Source: Branchiostoma floridae
Taxonomy: Eukaryota; Chordata; Leptocardii; Amphioxiformes; Branchiostomatidae
DNA length: 64,000 bases
Reading direction: 5' to 3'
Assembly (NCBI RefSeq): GCF_000003815.2
Contig: NC_049980.1
Location: 23,203,249-23,267,248, forward strand
The stretch's first letter is position 1. Each line of letters opens with the position of its first letter. The notes under the pieces are model-generated. The model was not told where the DNA came from. It worked only from the letters and a program-made list of their open reading frames with translations, and made no database searches. Below are positions 36,912-51,171 of the stretch, one piece after another. Made by a program: the position numbers and the translations under genes.

Positions 36912-38629
36912 GTTACCATGCCCCTGATTGAAAATTGCGAGATGTTATATTTCTAAACCCATATACCGAGACCGCGAGGGGTGATGTGATGGGAGCATGA
37001 ATATCTATTTCTTTTTCGCCGTGTCGCCCTAATGTACAGCCATACAGTTTTATCATACAATGCTTTGATCTCATACCTTTACCACATGGGCCTCATTGAT
37101 CTCATGACCTTGCCATATTGAATGTGTACACCACCTTAGTTTGGTATGTATTGTATACTCCATGGCCATCCGTATATCGTACAATCCATTTCAATTGTAA
37201 GCCGTTTTCTTTTAGCCGTGACAAGATCGTATACTGACCATTCAATTCGAATGACGTAGCTAAACATTATCAGAACGACCTGCAGCATAAAAAAGTTTCA
37301 TACCAGCTTGATATAATAAATCACAAATATACAGTTGATTGTTATATGACCTGCATACTTTCTACAAAGAGAATAACGTTCTGCTTCTCAAATCCGTTTT
37401 CCCAATATTGCACGTATTCAGAGGAGCTAATGAGTCGTAGTGATATCTTAAATGTCAGACGGAGCTCGTTTTAGTTTGAAATCTATTACGTCATGCATCG
37501 TAACGTGTGCACAATGAAGCGACACAAACGCGGCTGTTGTCCCAACTTTACAGCCCTCTGTTCCGACCACTGTGTTATAAACCGGTCTAGCAGATCTGCA
37601 AGTTCCTTCAACGTATTGCTGTTGAATTAACATTTTATTACAAAAAACTGCATAAAAGGCATTTTGAGAGTGCATTGATCACTATGTATAAAATTAATCT
37701 ATGACATAAAATAACCATCACCAGTATTAAACAACAACCATTTATAGCAAAGTGTTTTCCAACCACAAGGAAAGAAAAAAGAAACGCCTATTCCTAGTTT
37801 GTGGTATGGAAAAAGATTGATGATGATTGTATACACGAGAGGCTGAACCTGGGAACCAGCGTGTAAGTTGATAACGGGTTATCGGGGGCTCGATCTTCCA
37901 TTGGGATATGTATACCGGGGAAGTAAGAATTTCTGAGCCCGACGAGACCAGGTAAATAACGTTCTCATAAACAGACCCACAGCTTTTCCTCCCGTAGACG
38001 CCGGGTACCGTAGAAGTCAAGTCCTACTGGACACCGGATCGATCATTCAGATGTTATTCTAGATGAGGCTGGGATAGGGGCATTGTCGACTAGTATATAT
38101 CTGGTACCCCGTGCCAGCCGTGATTGTTGTCAGGGTTAACTATGGAGTAAAAGATGAGCAAGCAAATCGCTAATCTAAACTCTTATCAATAAGTCCATGC
38201 ACAAACGAATTGACTCATTCTTGACGCCTGAATTGTAATGATAATGTTGTTGTCGTTTTCTAAGCGTCAAATGATTTCAAAATTAATGCATTTGCTCTGG
38301 ATGATTTGGGTTCATTAATTCGATTTGAATATTTTCATAACAGAGTTTGAAAATACTGTTTAACCACATTTGAAGAACCTGAAGTGAACTTTCTCAGTGA
38401 TTGATAATTTTCTTGATGTTACCCACTGCTTATTGCTGATAGTTCCTGACTACATTCTTGCGGTCAAAATGGTTCTTCTGATCCATGCCTGAGGCAGAAG
38501 ACGTTAAAGTTCTACTATGAGCAGTATAGATCGTGTTTCAAATTGAAGTTTTCTTGAACGCATCGCTCTCACCGCTACCGGGGCTTACTCGTGTCGATCG
38601 GCCGTATAGAACCATTGGCATATTTTTAC

Positions 38630-38721
38630 CCAATGAACCATTTGCTGCTGCCCGAAGTCATTCATCGGCTCCAGAATCTTCTCCAAGGTGATTTGAAAGT
38701 CGTCAAAATACTGACACACAG
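38630..38721 (-). CDS. Candidate small exon, unknown
   Basis: A 92-bp unit with acceptor ACCTTTTCCCAG and donor CATTGG|GTAAAA; phase 1 in, 0 out. It encodes VCQYFDDFQITLEKILEP and MNDFGQQQMVHW. The frame stays open past the donor to 38597. I recognise no family. Phase 0 out does not fit the phase-1 chain of the receptor's proposed 5' exons, so it would need a partner exon or another gene. Confidence 0.25.
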
Positions 38722-40966
38722 CTGGGAAAAGGTGTGGCCTTCTTCATATCATCTTGGTCTGCTTTAAATGGCTTCAATAACAGTCTGTTGTCAGTTGAGC
38801 TGAGATGGTGTCTGACACCGTTGATGAAAGCTATTACTCCTACTATTCCCGACTGCCGTTTTGGCCAATGAAAACATTTGTTTCAGGTAATGTGTACTAA
38901 CAACATACCACAAATCTCAGCAATGACCTCATGAGTGCTTAGGTAAATGGGACAACTTCTACTGTTGCTGCAACCATCGCTGCGTGCATGCTTAGTATTC
39001 CTCAGGGATGAATCTACGTTTTGAAGAATAACTATTACAGAGTGGTGCTATGACATGACCCCATAGGTCATATTGCTCTTCTTATATCTACGTCAATCCC
39101 GGACCATCTCAACTGCGGTGCTGTAGCAGTAAAGCCGCGATATCGATTCAAAGAACTCACTTATGCGGATGTATGACTTGAAAATCTACGGAAGCTCTCT
39201 AGAATGCACATTACCGTATTGTATGGATCAAGGGCAGAGTCTTGCTGTGCGCTCCTCAGACGGAGAGTCTAGAGGAGTGATTACAGTAAATCAGAATGTC
39301 CTTGAAGGTGCCACGTCTGGTACAAAAGGACAGTGTGAATACCCGTCAGGAGGACATTAGGGAAATCACAAGTAGAATAAAATTCAAATGACAAGTTCAT
39401 GTCCAAGCATTTTCTTTTCGGCCTTTGCCTTTCTGTAGAAGCATCCTGATATCAAAATAGTCTGTGACATCATTATTTCTGACGTCACGAGTGCTCGGCT
39501 CATCAAGAAATCACAGCCAGATAAAACCACCATGCAAACCTGTTGAGTGTTGACCATACTGCATTAGTTAAACTTTAACACAAAGCTGCATATCCTGATA
39601 GACAGACAATATTGCAGTAATGTTCCCCCAATGAAATGTAAAAAGACATCAGTGTGACAGGTATCGGTCGCTCTGTGTTAACTAGAAATTAGGACATGCA
39701 ATCAAAATGTTGGTATGCTAAAATAAGGCTTTTGGAGACCAGCAAGGGACTACTGGGTTGTACTGGCTGTTTGCTAACGTTTATAAGAGTCAAACATACC
39801 TGAATAATGCAGCACTGTTTATTTTCTACTCTTGCCCCCGATATTAGAAGCACAATAATTATCTCGTGACATGTGGGTGTTACACGTCTGCCCATATATT
39901 CCTCTAATTTTCCGTTAACATCGTTAAATTAAAGATGGATCTTTAAGAAAACTAGGCCAGCTCGATGTCACGAATCCGCCTCTTGTAAAGTGATTGGTGT
40001 TTTAGAATTGCAACAAAGGAATAAAGTTGATTTGAAATATAATAAACATGGCTAACTTTAACCACCACTTAAAAGTCATTGAAGACTTTTCTCCTGTCAC
40101 TCCATCTGTTCCGAACGCTTAGTCCTACATACATACAAAATAATGAAATATAGTTGCAATATGTCAATGTCAACGGTGATAACCATACCATAGAAACCCA
40201 TGCTCAGTGTCTGTCGGTAAACTCAATCCCAAACCTGGTCTGCAGTAAACCATGGGAATACATGCCACTGCCATGAAGTTCTTTGAAATAAATCAATTAC
40301 GAAATAACAATTAAGAAATTACAAAGCAAATGCCATTGACTATTCATGAATCTACCCACCTGCCCACATACATAATGGAGTTCAGAAACGGAGTGTTAAG
40401 AAAGCAAAATGACACCAAAAATGTGAGTTTGCAGCCGTCACCCACGGGGAGTGGAATATATATTAAGTATTTTTCCACATTGTTAATTTTTTATGAAGGC
40501 ATTGATAAGTTTCAGGGGCCAAATGGGTTAGGAAGCGTGGACACCACGTGCATAATTTGTTTGGTCGATGACGACAGGAGACTTTCAGCTAACGGCAGAT
40601 TCTAATGATCCATCCCATCAAACAGTCTGCAGATTAAATACATCATCGTCAGGTACGAAAGGCAACGACCTGCAGGTCAGCTGCGCTACTGACTATGCAT
40701 ACAGGCTACGGGCTCAGGAGGAGCAGCGTGGAACGTTAACTGCTCCTCCTTCCACCATAACCTATAGGAGCGCAGGTTGGCTTTTGACGCGTTGCCGTTG
40801 ACGCTATGCAAAGTTTTTATGGACATGCAGTACTAAATTATGATATAAGCATATATCAATACATATCAATTGATATCTGACATCTTCAATCCTAGGCACT
40901 CTGGCTTCTAAGAAACTCCCGTGCTTACGTTACCTGCTTCTACACTCGCTGAGAGTCAGTAGATAC

Positions 40967-41143
40967 CTGACGTAATCATTTGTGAAGCGGTACCTGGAGA
41001 TTTGTGCATGGTGCTGTTGGCTCCTGGGAAGGCAGCCCGGTCGGCCCGGCCCCTAATCTTCCCCATCAGGCCCTCTGCCCGATCTCCAGCCGTCTTCTGC
41101 CTCGTGTGACTCACGTTTCCGAAGACGGGTGGTAGATCTACAC
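40967..41143 (-). CDS. Candidate exon, possible N-terminal part of the receptor
   Basis: A 177-bp unit, clearly richer in GC than its surroundings. The acceptor is CTCCCGTGCAG and the donor TCAG|GTATCT; an alternative donor CCAG|GTACCG would end it at 40994. Phase 1 in, 1 out with either donor. It encodes VDLPPVFGNVSHTRQKTAGD, then RAEGLMGKIRGRADRAAF and PGANSTMHKSPG, a basic, glycine-rich segment with two N-glycosylation sequons (NVS, NST) and no known fold. A strong internal GTGAGT after GGAAAC is a third donor option. It can join the signal-peptide exon (giving R) and the 9685-9731 exon (giving E). Confidence 0.35.
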
Positions 41144-43613
41144 CTGCACGGGAGCATAGAACATCGTTAGACATGTGGGGGTATGCTAAAGTACCAAAGT
41201 TCAGGTAAAAGCATATTTGCAGATAACACTTAGCAGTTCAACATTATTTTGGGGAGTTATGATAAGAAATATTGACAATTAGACACACCTATATGTATTT
41301 TGAAACAATGATTCCTACCATTCTGCTGTAAAAGAAGGCATTGACAAAAAATGACTACGAAGAAATTCGTTTATCTAACAGTTCTTCTCTTTAGCATACA
41401 TAGCCTTCAGGTTATGGTGTTATATTATGTTACTCCGATGTATAAATGTGGCCGTGTTAAAAAAGCAAGAAATTGCTGCTAGCATGCTTAAGCGAATTGA
41501 GAAGCACAAACGTAATCAACCATGAATATGTCCTACAGGCTGATAATTTGCCAAAACCTGAAGCTTGTTTTCTGCCACAATCCCTCCCAACATCCGTGAT
41601 AACAACGTCAGAAGAGACATAATAATTTTATCATCAGATCAAAACGATCCCTAATAGATGGTCTTATAGAAAATGACGGCTCGCTTCCCACGATTTTGAA
41701 ATGCATCGAAGCTTGAAATTGGCTTAGACATGTGTCTTGATAAGATCAACACATGAAAGATTGGAACGATAAGCTGATTCACCAGGCAAAGTAGTGTGAA
41801 GAATGCCAATGTACACGTCAGAAAGATAGTCACGAGGTTTTATTCCTCCATAAAATGTAAACCATTCATTAAGCTGTCAATCTAGAATTGCAAGATGTTG
41901 AAGACAGGTCTAGCCCCAAGGCAATCAGAACACCAGATTTTCATCTTTAAACAAGTTCGTTCACATGGCCGTCAGACCACAGCACCGTTCTTCACGACGA
42001 CCGCATCTCTAGGTTGCTATGTTCTCTGCAGCCTAGAGTCAGTCATATGATGATATCACCAGCTCAATACGCAGAGGCCCATTCTCGAGGTTGAAAACAC
42101 TATGTTATGGTCTACTGTTTGGGTACGTTCCAAGCTACCAGATCACCGTGTCTTTCTATCTACTAGACTTATGTAGTCATAGGATACCAAAGCATCAGGT
42201 AATCCTCTCCACAAAGGCACCATCCAAAGGCTAACAAAGCAGATCCATCTCTCCACACAGGTTATTCTCTAGGTCAATAAAACACCAGGTCCTTCTCGTC
42301 AGGCAGGCAAAGTCCCCAGGCCCATCGTCAACCGGCCAGGGCCAATACATCATCAGGAGATTCTGAAGATAAGTATGGTTTTACATAACTAGACTATCAT
42401 ACGCAACCTCCAATGTTACTGCGTGGCATGTCAATAGTGACAATTTGTCAAAACAGTTAGTATTTACATATTACTATAAATGATATATATGGTAGAAGCT
42501 TAACTTGAATCATTCCAACCCACAGGAAGGGTAACAAGCTCCAACAAGTTGGTGACAGAAACGTATAGATATAATGAATGAGTGCACAACTTCTTTTTAG
42601 TCTCTCTTGTAACAATCCACTTTAACCAAATACAACTACAAATATGACTTCAACTGTTGGTGCATATATTGTGACTGAAAAATTCTAACATGTTGGTGCA
42701 AGTAATTTGACACCATATGCCATTTTGCTGTAAAACATTTACTGCAGCATGTTTCACGAGCAAGCTTCACATGATTGCTTTGTGGTTTGAAGGAACCAGA
42801 CACTCTTCTCAGACCAAACGACCTTGCGTATTAGAGAAAGAGATAATGAACAGGTTGATATGTGTAAATGATCAGGAAATTACAAAGAGGTACTGGGTGT
42901 TCTTCAGTAAAGATCTTATGTGAGTCACAATTTGAAGAAGTATAGCTTTCTTTTGTTGTAAATTCCTCCCTGTAGATAATGGAAGGGGCTATCATCTACG
43001 TAGCACCTACAAGAAAATAGCGTAGATTGTTGTGTTTTATGAATACTTATACTTTAGGCATAAGTATTTTAGATCTCGACGTCTCTAAATGTTGACATGC
43101 AATTTCCAACCATGTTTCGGAGGGAATTGTGATGTAAGGAGATGTGTTAATATTCTTCCATGTGAAAAAATACAGTATGATATAGTATCTAAATATCCAT
43201 TAAAATATTGTCACAATTGCCTGACACAATGGGGCGTAAGTCAAACATCATTGGCGGGAAACACGTTGTGCACCTATAATTCATTGCCGACAACTTTGAA
43301 TGGTGGCGTTGGCAATTAAGGCGTGCCTGTGATCTATAGTGATCGGTATGGCACCTGTGGAGACTCTGCGGGGAATACTGGATGTATACAGAAGCAGTAC
43401 GTTGCCTACAGATCAGCGTTCTACATTCCCCCAGGTTCTACATGACGTGGTGATCCATTATGTTGTCAACAGCACCATGTTCATATGCCAGCCTGTTGTT
43501 GTTTCTCGGAGGGAAAATTACGGCGTTGGGAACGGCTAGGGGTCTAAATTAACCGAGCTACGGACGTTGTGTCACCAACAATGTCTGAGGGGAAACCTTC
43601 AAAGAGGAGGGGC

Positions 43614-43790
43614 AGAACAGTGAAGACAAAGCCAAATGACAACATAGAGCTGCAATTTGTCAGAGAATTGAAAACCTTTGAAGACAATTCCCAGTTCCGT
43701 TCATTGCATTCTAGAGGTTACTCCACATTCAATTCCTATCCAGCATTGCAGCGCGGAGTTCGTCATCCCGTAGTCCTACATCCTCCTTAA
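43614..43790 (+). CDS. Unassigned basic ORF (part of 43569-43790)
   Basis: The frame beginning at 43569 contains MSEGKPSKRRGRTVKTKP, NDNIELQFVRELKTFED and a tail rich in S, Y and H ending in TAA at about 43790. It is protein-like and starts very basic, with a possible nuclear-localisation-type cluster (KRRGR). There are no recognised domains or clear splice sites. Low confidence. Confidence 0.2.
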   Translation, partial: RTVKTKPNDNIELQFVRELKTFEDNSQFRSLHSRGYSTFNSYPALQRGVRHPVVLHPP

Positions 43791-44070
43791 TTATCTTCTG
43801 AAGTGTTGAGGAAGAACGGCAACGTCTACGAAAGTATCCAATCTACCACATCATGTTTGTCCGATTGAAGCTAATGTTGGTTTTTCAACACGATTGGAGT
43901 TACAACAGTACTTCGATTGGATACTAGTAGTTTCTTTACTGACTTAGAATACGAAAGGGAGGGGGTTAATTTTGTGGTTCAACGGTACATGACATCGCCT
44001 TGGCATGATAAGACCCAAAGACTTAGTCGTGCTATCAATGGCTTAGAATATGTCCATCAAAAATGAAGTA

Positions 44071-44530
44071 AAGTCGATTTCCACAAATCACCTCCCATTT
44101 GGAATGGGTGCGGTACAATTGCCCATTTTATCCTCAAAATCATTTAGTCCAGGGTTAATGTCACCAGCCTGTGCAGAAAATTTCTAAGATCCCTAAAAAT
44201 CAGCATCGGCCCTTTAAGGTTATTTTCAAAACGTCCATTTCAACAAATCACCTACCATTTGTGATGGGGCAGCACAATTGCTTATTTCATTCCAAAGCCA
44301 TCAGGTCTAAGGTCAGAGTCCTCAACTTCTATTTCAAAATTTTCTGATGTCCCAAAGGATTAGGATATAAGACTCCAACTTGCAAAGTGTCCAATTCGAC
44401 AAATCAACGACCTTCTTAAATGAGGCAGCAAAATTGCTTATGTCAGTCATAAGGTCTAAGGTCAATGTTATTATCCTCCAGTTCGAATTTTCAGAAATCC
44501 CAACTGATTTGAAACGGCTCGTCAAGTCTG
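44071..44530. repeat. Three-unit degenerate tandem repeat, ~157 bp
   Basis: The units start near 44071, 44229 and 44384. Each has tccattt(c)-acaaatcacct, a GGGGCAGCACAATTGCTTAT-like block, aggtctaaggtc and a TTTTCTGA(T/A)(G/A)TCCC-like end. The minus ORF 44334-44543 and plus ORF 44380-44721 overlap it and are not regarded as genes. Confidence 0.65.
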
Positions 44531-46329
44531 GAAATGTTCGCACGCATCACAAGCGGACCACCGCTGGACAGACTAGGCTTACCAACTCTATTCACGGGAC
44601 AATGGTGAGAATATCGATGTGCGTAAGATGTGCGCGCTCCACGCGGGATAGATGCGAGCTCAATAGCACACATGACGTCAAGTCCGATAAGGGGCGTCAG
44701 AAGATAATCGCATTAACGTGAAATGCCACACATGTCTACACAGGTCACAGAACACGATGTACGAAGCTGCAAAATTCATGTCCTGAAATGTATTTGTCAA
44801 AGATATAGAGCTAGTCTTGGAACATGCCCGCAAAAACAGAACCATTGCTGCTTCATGCTTCAGGCGACACCTAAGGCGTGATAATCCCTGCTACAGGGTT
44901 GGCACCTTCACAAAACAATATGTCATTCCTCGGAGCTGGTACGCCAGTGAACATTAAAATGACAGATTCTAGAACTACGTTACTACGTTCATTTACTCAT
45001 AGGTTCTCCTGCAAGTCAACCCTAACCAGCAGCCTGTGGGACGGCGCAGTAACAGGTGTATTCCCTACCCAGTGATGAGGACGACTGGGTGTGATGAACG
45101 TGTTGCCGTGATCCTTTATCTATCGTAACTTAACTTTTCTTCACTTGTGCCGGAGCATGTAAAGTTCGTTTTACAGGGCCTCGGAAAAATTGTCACGTTT
45201 TTGCATGATTGGATGGAAGGTAAGAGTGTCCCAGCTGTCTAAAGGATCAAATTACTATTTTCACCTACGTTCTTGACTCCAGACGTTAATTTCCTCTAGC
45301 TAGCGAATCTCAAGTAGATAGAATACTTGTGAGCCGTATCACGTGTCGGTACCGCAGGGTGATGTATTTATTCCTCGTGAGCATCGTGGGGCCTTTGGAC
45401 CAATGGTGAGGAAACCATGGCTTATGGGTACACACCGTCAGCTACTCGATAATCTCGTCTGGGATGGTGCGAGGCATGTAAATATGTATGTATGTACAGT
45501 TTTCAATACAATTTGAGCTGGTTAAGATTAAGTGCAGAGCGCGCTTTCGACACTACCTGGCAAACGCCCACTGCAAGGACATAATCAGGTCGATGTTGCT
45601 AAGGTGTGGGGAAAAATGCATCTAGTCTCTTAGAGGGTTTAGATTCACACATTTCTTAATCCCTGTATGTGATATTCAGGCTTCGTTTCCAATCATGGGC
45701 GATTTTATTTAATTTACAGAAATCGGGATTGAATCAAAATTAAACAATTTACAATATGAAACAAAATTATGAAATAGAAAATTACAATTTTGTTTTTCCT
45801 GTTTATGTTGGTGTATTTTCAGGTGTGCGACAGTGATGTTCACTATTTACAATGTCTAAGTCGAGCTTTGAACGACGGAAGGTGTAATCTATAGGTACGA
45901 TTCAGTTAAGCATGCACTGTTTACTACGCTACGCTCACTCGGTGGTTTATTCGGTGGTTATCGCACCTGACCAGGGATTATCTCACCATATACACCGAGG
46001 AAAAGGCGGGGCATTAACCCTTTATTAATCTGCCATATTACCCTATCAACTGCAAAATCCAATTAACGACTACGTTGGTTATTAGATTCTTGCTCGTGTC
46101 ACATACACAAGAACATACTCATTAATGGTTTCAACATTGTTTTGACAGACTAGAAAAATTTGACATTACATATTTGACTGACAATGCATGAAAGCAATAC
46201 CGTAAAACGTCTGATTTTGGCGACATTAGATACCACGAATACTTTGCTATGCACGTGTCGATAATTTTCCGCCTTATTACAAACCATTCCCATTCCATAA
46301 TTAATAAGGAAATCGTATAATTCCATTGT

Positions 46330-46590
46330 TTTCCATAACTGGACTTCAATAAATGTAATACATTTAATTCGTGACGAATCAGGTATCGAACATGCTAATG
46401 AGGAACTGGTTTGAATAATTGATAAAAAAACGTCAAACATACTTAATGAGAAATGATGGGAACTTTCTACTTGTGACATGTGTTAATGTTAGTTGAAGGC
46501 AAATCTCATAAATTATTCAAATGATTTGCATTAAATCTATTTCATGGAGGTATGAAGTCGCTGAACTCTAGTTTCAGCTTGAGGTTTTTT
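46330..46590. repeat. Copy of the dispersed octamer-type repeat
   Basis: It shares ordered blocks with 55050-55345 in the same direction: ggacttcaataaatgtaa, then atgaggarctg, then atgatggga, acttgtgacatgtgt and ctctagttt. It runs opposite to the array at 57.9-59.0 kb. Confidence 0.65.
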
Positions 46591-47460
46591 TCTCAATTTG
46601 AGACGACCCCTAATGTTCATGGCTATGCTTTCCATCAATCATGCGCTTCCCCATAAGGAGGGCTTGTGTTGGTTTTGCGGCTCGACGCGCGGTGTGATTA
46701 ATTTCGCTCGTCATAATAGGAGATGGAGTAGAAGCCACCTTAGTCCACCCTGATGGGAAGCAAATCCTATTTCAGAAACGTCCATCGGAACCTCTTGTGC
46801 CAAAATACCAAGTGTTGAATGACAGTGTAGACAGTAATTGGCGTTTCGTTTCAGTATTCCAAACTTCACGCATTCCGCAGTCTTTCTGCAGTTCGATTTT
46901 CGTGCATATTTGATAGATTAATCAGGACGGAGCGTCTGTGTCCGAGTTTGAACTGTCAGGCGGTCCCTCTGCCCCATGAGCATGTATTATGTAGCCTCTT
47001 CGATGAAATGATATGGGCTGATGTAATTGCACCACAACCACGCGTCTTAAAATTTCATCGGCCGATTTGGTATTGGTCGATATCAGAAAGTAAATCCTCT
47101 ATTGCCAATGTCAGAGAAATAGAGGGATCCTGCAACCATTCATTCATTTCTTTGGTATGATCGCAAAATGTAGACCAACGCTAGCTACAAGTATATATCC
47201 GATGATACAGCGGAAAAAATCTTAACATTGAACCATATATCCGATGCAGCACCTTCAACACCAACCCAACCCTGCAGGCATCTGTTATGTTCCTCTGTGA
47301 TCCTCCTCATATCCCCGCATGGCGTTCCAGGAGTTACGGTCACTCCATTCCTATACGCCCCCTCCCCTTTCTATCCCTATCCAATACATTGTCATACAAA
47401 CTTGACTCCCAACGGAGTTCCGTATACGGTATGATAATTGTAATGATCCTTTCTTCTAGT

Positions 47461-47590
47461 GATCTTTGGCCCGGTTCCTTTCGGTAAGCGCATGCTGCTT
47501 TCCAACATTGATGTATTGCGACAGCATGTCTTAATTATGGCACTGCGCCTGCCTGATGACATGATGTATGAAGACAGCACTGATGTATAA
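47461..47590 (+). CDS. Candidate terminal exon, unknown
   Basis: It follows a good acceptor (atcctttcttctag). The frame reads VIFGPVPFGKRMLLSNIDVL and then RQHVLIMALRLPDDMMYEDSTDV before TAA. The composition looks coding and the opposite strand has no such frame. A possible donor, CGG|GTAAGC-like, lies inside it. No upstream exon could be fixed, and no family is recognised. Confidence 0.25.
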
Positions 47591-48997
47591 TTGTAGTAGG
47601 GTCCTTACGAAATTGAAGACGTTTATTAGGTACGTATAGCTCGACGGTCATAAATTATCAGAAAACGCTCTGCATAGATGACAACAAACTTCACTTTCTC
47701 TTCTGACCTAAAATCTCCTCCATAAATACCCTACTTTGGGATTGCTATAAATCCATAGACATATCAGTATTTCCTTTAAACTTGCTTGAATATGATGTAG
47801 CAGTAAGCTATTAGCCAGCCTAGAAGTCCACAAAACTATTAATAGAGTTTATGGCACATCTAAAGTTTTGACATTCGCTTTCTAACTCTTTGTCTTACTC
47901 AGATATTTACACCTTTCATATAAAGCAACCCAATAATTTACGAGCAATTCTGGTCAAATCTAGGACACCTTTCCTTCCACCTTAGAGGCCCCAATTTTAA
48001 GGAGTTCAAGTCAGGCGACTAGTCGCTGCGACATCGCCAGTCTGCCTGTCTGGCAGCTCAGCTTTCTGATGTTTTTCATTCTCGCAATTTCCACAGATTA
48101 AAATACATCTTTATCATTGCAAGAAAGATATTGTCATGCTCAGGCGCTAGGTTCGTCCAATATTGTCGCAAATATCGGTAGACGACAAGCAACACTGACC
48201 AAGAAACATGCCAATACATTTCACTCTCATGTCAAAAGGGTCAGAATTAGAGGCAAATCTATGTTTCGGATTGGTGAAGTTTCCTTTCAGGATTCTCTAA
48301 TTGAAAGAACACACTACACAAAGGGGCATGGGTAAAATCTAATACAGCACTAGCCTATAATGTAATTTTCTATTATCAATTTCAGAGCGCAAACGCCCAT
48401 GTAATTATGGATAACAGTTTTAAGTTATTAACCTAATTCCAAAAACATGTGCAATTTAAAGAGGGGGTAAATTTCATTTCTCAACGTGGATAATGATTCC
48501 TCAAGAGCAGTCCATCTTAGAATGAGTCAGGTCAGACAGGTCGTTCCTGAATTACTTCCCCAAGACTGATTGAACAGCCTAAATACGTCACATGGATGTA
48601 GCAGTCTGGCTTCTATTCAGGCTGTCATCGGAATTTATCTCACTATTCTTTTGCAATCCTAAAAAAGGTGATTAGTTTTAAGAAGTTGAGAAGAATCTAT
48701 GCTGCACACGAGCGTCCACAATTATCCATTTTCTATGTCACCTTTCCCGACAATGGGGGCGTTTTGATCGGATCAATGGTCCTTTGCAAAACGCGATTTA
48801 CTAACAAAAATCAAACGCTTTCCCCTACATTTTGTGCAGCCATGGTTACATGTACGTTACCCGACCCCAGCACTTACGTAGCATGCCCAGTGTGTTGACG
48901 CATCTGCGCTTCAGCTTCTGCACTGCGATCGCACCTTAGATGCCATTGACGTGATCAGTGGTGGACATCCGAGATGTCACCAGCAGGTTCATATCAC

Positions 48998-49117
48998 CAG
49001 CTCGGGCCAACTCCGCCTCTGAAGGCAACTCATACAATCTCATCTGCAGCCCAAACGAATTGGCAGCGACAAGGTGAAATAACCTTTCCCCTGGTGTAGA
49101 CTTCCAATTTCTGGATG
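48998..49117 (-). CDS. Candidate exon, possible N-terminal part of the receptor
   Basis: A 120-bp unit with acceptor TTATTCTTGGCAG and donor CGAGCTG|GTGATA; phase 1 in, 1 out. It encodes SRNWKSTPGERLFHLVAANS and then FGLQMRLYELPSEAELARA. The surrounding frame is open from 49180 to a TAA near 48935, so the exon limits are a choice based on splice sites. It would join the signal-peptide exon (giving P) and the exon at 41143 (giving G). It has one helix-like stretch and no identified domain. Confidence 0.32.
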
Positions 49118-51171
49118 CTGCCAAGAATAACCGTTGCACGTCACCCTCGCTACCACCTTGCTCACTACCGATCTGTTTGGATCCATCCTTTCACGAACGT
49201 TATTCTAACAACGCTTGCGTTTTTCCATTGAGGTTGAGCAGTTCCCACCATAGCAGAACCATGGTCTCTAATTACCATGGCAGAATACTAGAAACAAACC
49301 TTCACTCACTATGATCTCATCTAAAAAAAAGTTATCCAGCAAGGTCTGCAAATCGACGTAGGTTGCCGTCATGTCAGTACATCGAAAGGAACTAGTTGTT
49401 GCATGGCGATTGGGTAACGTTATGTTGCCCCTGGAACCTTTCTCGATATTCTTTGCTTTTCGGTTTGTGCAATTTGTACTCTAATAGACTAGTGCGTTTC
49501 TGACATTTGCCGCTTAGTTATTTATCAAAGATAAAACAAGTCTCATCAGGCTTCCAACCTTACAGCAAGAGCTGATTACAGGGTCCCACTGCCTACCCAA
49601 TCCTTTCGTATGGAAAGGGGCAAATGCAGGCAGATTGGAAGACGGGCTTTACCGGGCTGCCTGCAACATTCATCTTCCTTGACCCTCCTGACATCGGGCC
49701 TTTTCTTGTGTTTATGTATTCAACCACTTAAGGCTTACCAGTTAAGCCCGTTCGTCGCACTGGAAACTGGTGGCAGATGTTAGCCTGACACACGAGCTGA
49801 CAATGGTATTCCTCAGTCTTAGGAACATTTTAGTTAATACATTTAGAACATTTTAAACTAAACGCAGCGCCTATCTCAGTATTTGTAGCGCAATTTGATA
49901 CGATAAAGCACAATTCAATACGTATGTATATGTAGATGATGACAGATGTACATTGCTGCAATGCCGGATGATTGTTCGGGTGATCCTTCATGGTACGTTC
50001 TATATCTGGCCAATTTAACTAGCCGGGAAAACTTTTCAGCCGGTAGAAAGCTTTTACAGCCGAGGTAGCGCACGGTCGGTCCCGGAGAGACCCTGTCCGT
50101 TCTGGCTCCAAACAGAGACACCGAGACGAAACGTGTCGCAAGAATAGCATCCTCAGCACCGAGGTGCATGTTTATCGCGCGTTCCGTGGCGGCGTTAAAG
50201 GCAAGGAAATCAGGGAATTAGGAGATAAGTACATGGAGAGATAAGCGCTTATAGGAAACGGCTGAGTAAGGGCGTCTAATCGTTTGTTCAGAGGGAACGA
50301 CCAGGTAAATTAAAAAACGCTATCTCCAGAACCCTTGGTTGCATCTGCTTCCAGGAGCTTTTTGGGTATTCCCCTACTAGCCTTGAATAAAGGCTTGGTG
50401 TTTGCTAAGATAAATACACTGTTGCATGGAAATTAAAATGACTCGGAGCGTCAAAGAGCTAAAACAAACATCTTAAGTCTTACATCTCAAGTTTTATCTG
50501 ATTTGCCTGTAATAGTCTTCACTAACATACCAAATACTGTAGAGAGCCGTAATTAAAGCAAGGAAGGCTGTGCGTAATGCATTCCTCCTCCCCAGATTTG
50601 CAGGTACCTTCGATGTTTTACGGCCACACTAAATTTTCCGCACGAACGTAAAACGTCTCCGCTGCTGCTCCACTATCATCTCACACTAATGAAACCCAAG
50701 ACGGCTCCCCGGGGAAGCTTGCTAACTTGTTAATTCCGAAGGGGTACGACAATTAAACCCAGGTGCCATTTGTTGCTGCCCCTCTGATGGCTATTATTCA
50801 GCCTTAAACATTGCAGGAATTCCTTCGTAGTCCAGGAATTAGTGGACAAGTACACACCTGCAGGTCCCAATGAAATAATGCTTTCCGCACGTATCATTAC
50901 AGGGCGGCATTCAATGTACTTGAAGTACAATAATGGAAAAAAGAAGTGAGTAGAGAAGAGGATAGGCTCGGAGTGCACGTAAATACGGTGGAATACAGCC
51001 AGGAACACCTGGGGAAACATGGCTTACTTATCGGGGACAAAGTCGAACATAGAGACACTGGAAGACTGATTAACATAGAAAAACATTAAGACTCACGGAA
51101 AAATATCATCCAGGTATGCGAATAGATGTAAAAGACATGTAAAAAGATTATACAGAACATTCTCTACTTAC

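Larger units (their letters stand above)
30871..38629. other. No gene seen
   Basis: About 7.8 kb of AT-rich intron-like DNA with an assembly gap. A 115-codon plus-strand ORF (33100-33447) is lysine- and tyrosine-rich, consistent with AT bias, and has no visible domain. Around 33500-33550 there is a short GC-richer patch (cgccatcttggatttgggtc, gatgacgtcatgac) with a CRE-like palindrome, but nothing else suggests a promoter. Confidence 0.4.

Noticed and set aside
35955-37945. Shared 16-base word aatttctgagcccgac at about 35957 and 37927
   Set aside because: The flanks do not match, so this is too short to support a repeat family.
49915-50169. Minus ORF with ATD-like helix text (NMHLGAEDAILATRF)
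   Set aside because: There is a stop (TAA) just upstream and no AG acceptor between the stop and the similar segment, so it cannot be made into an exon.
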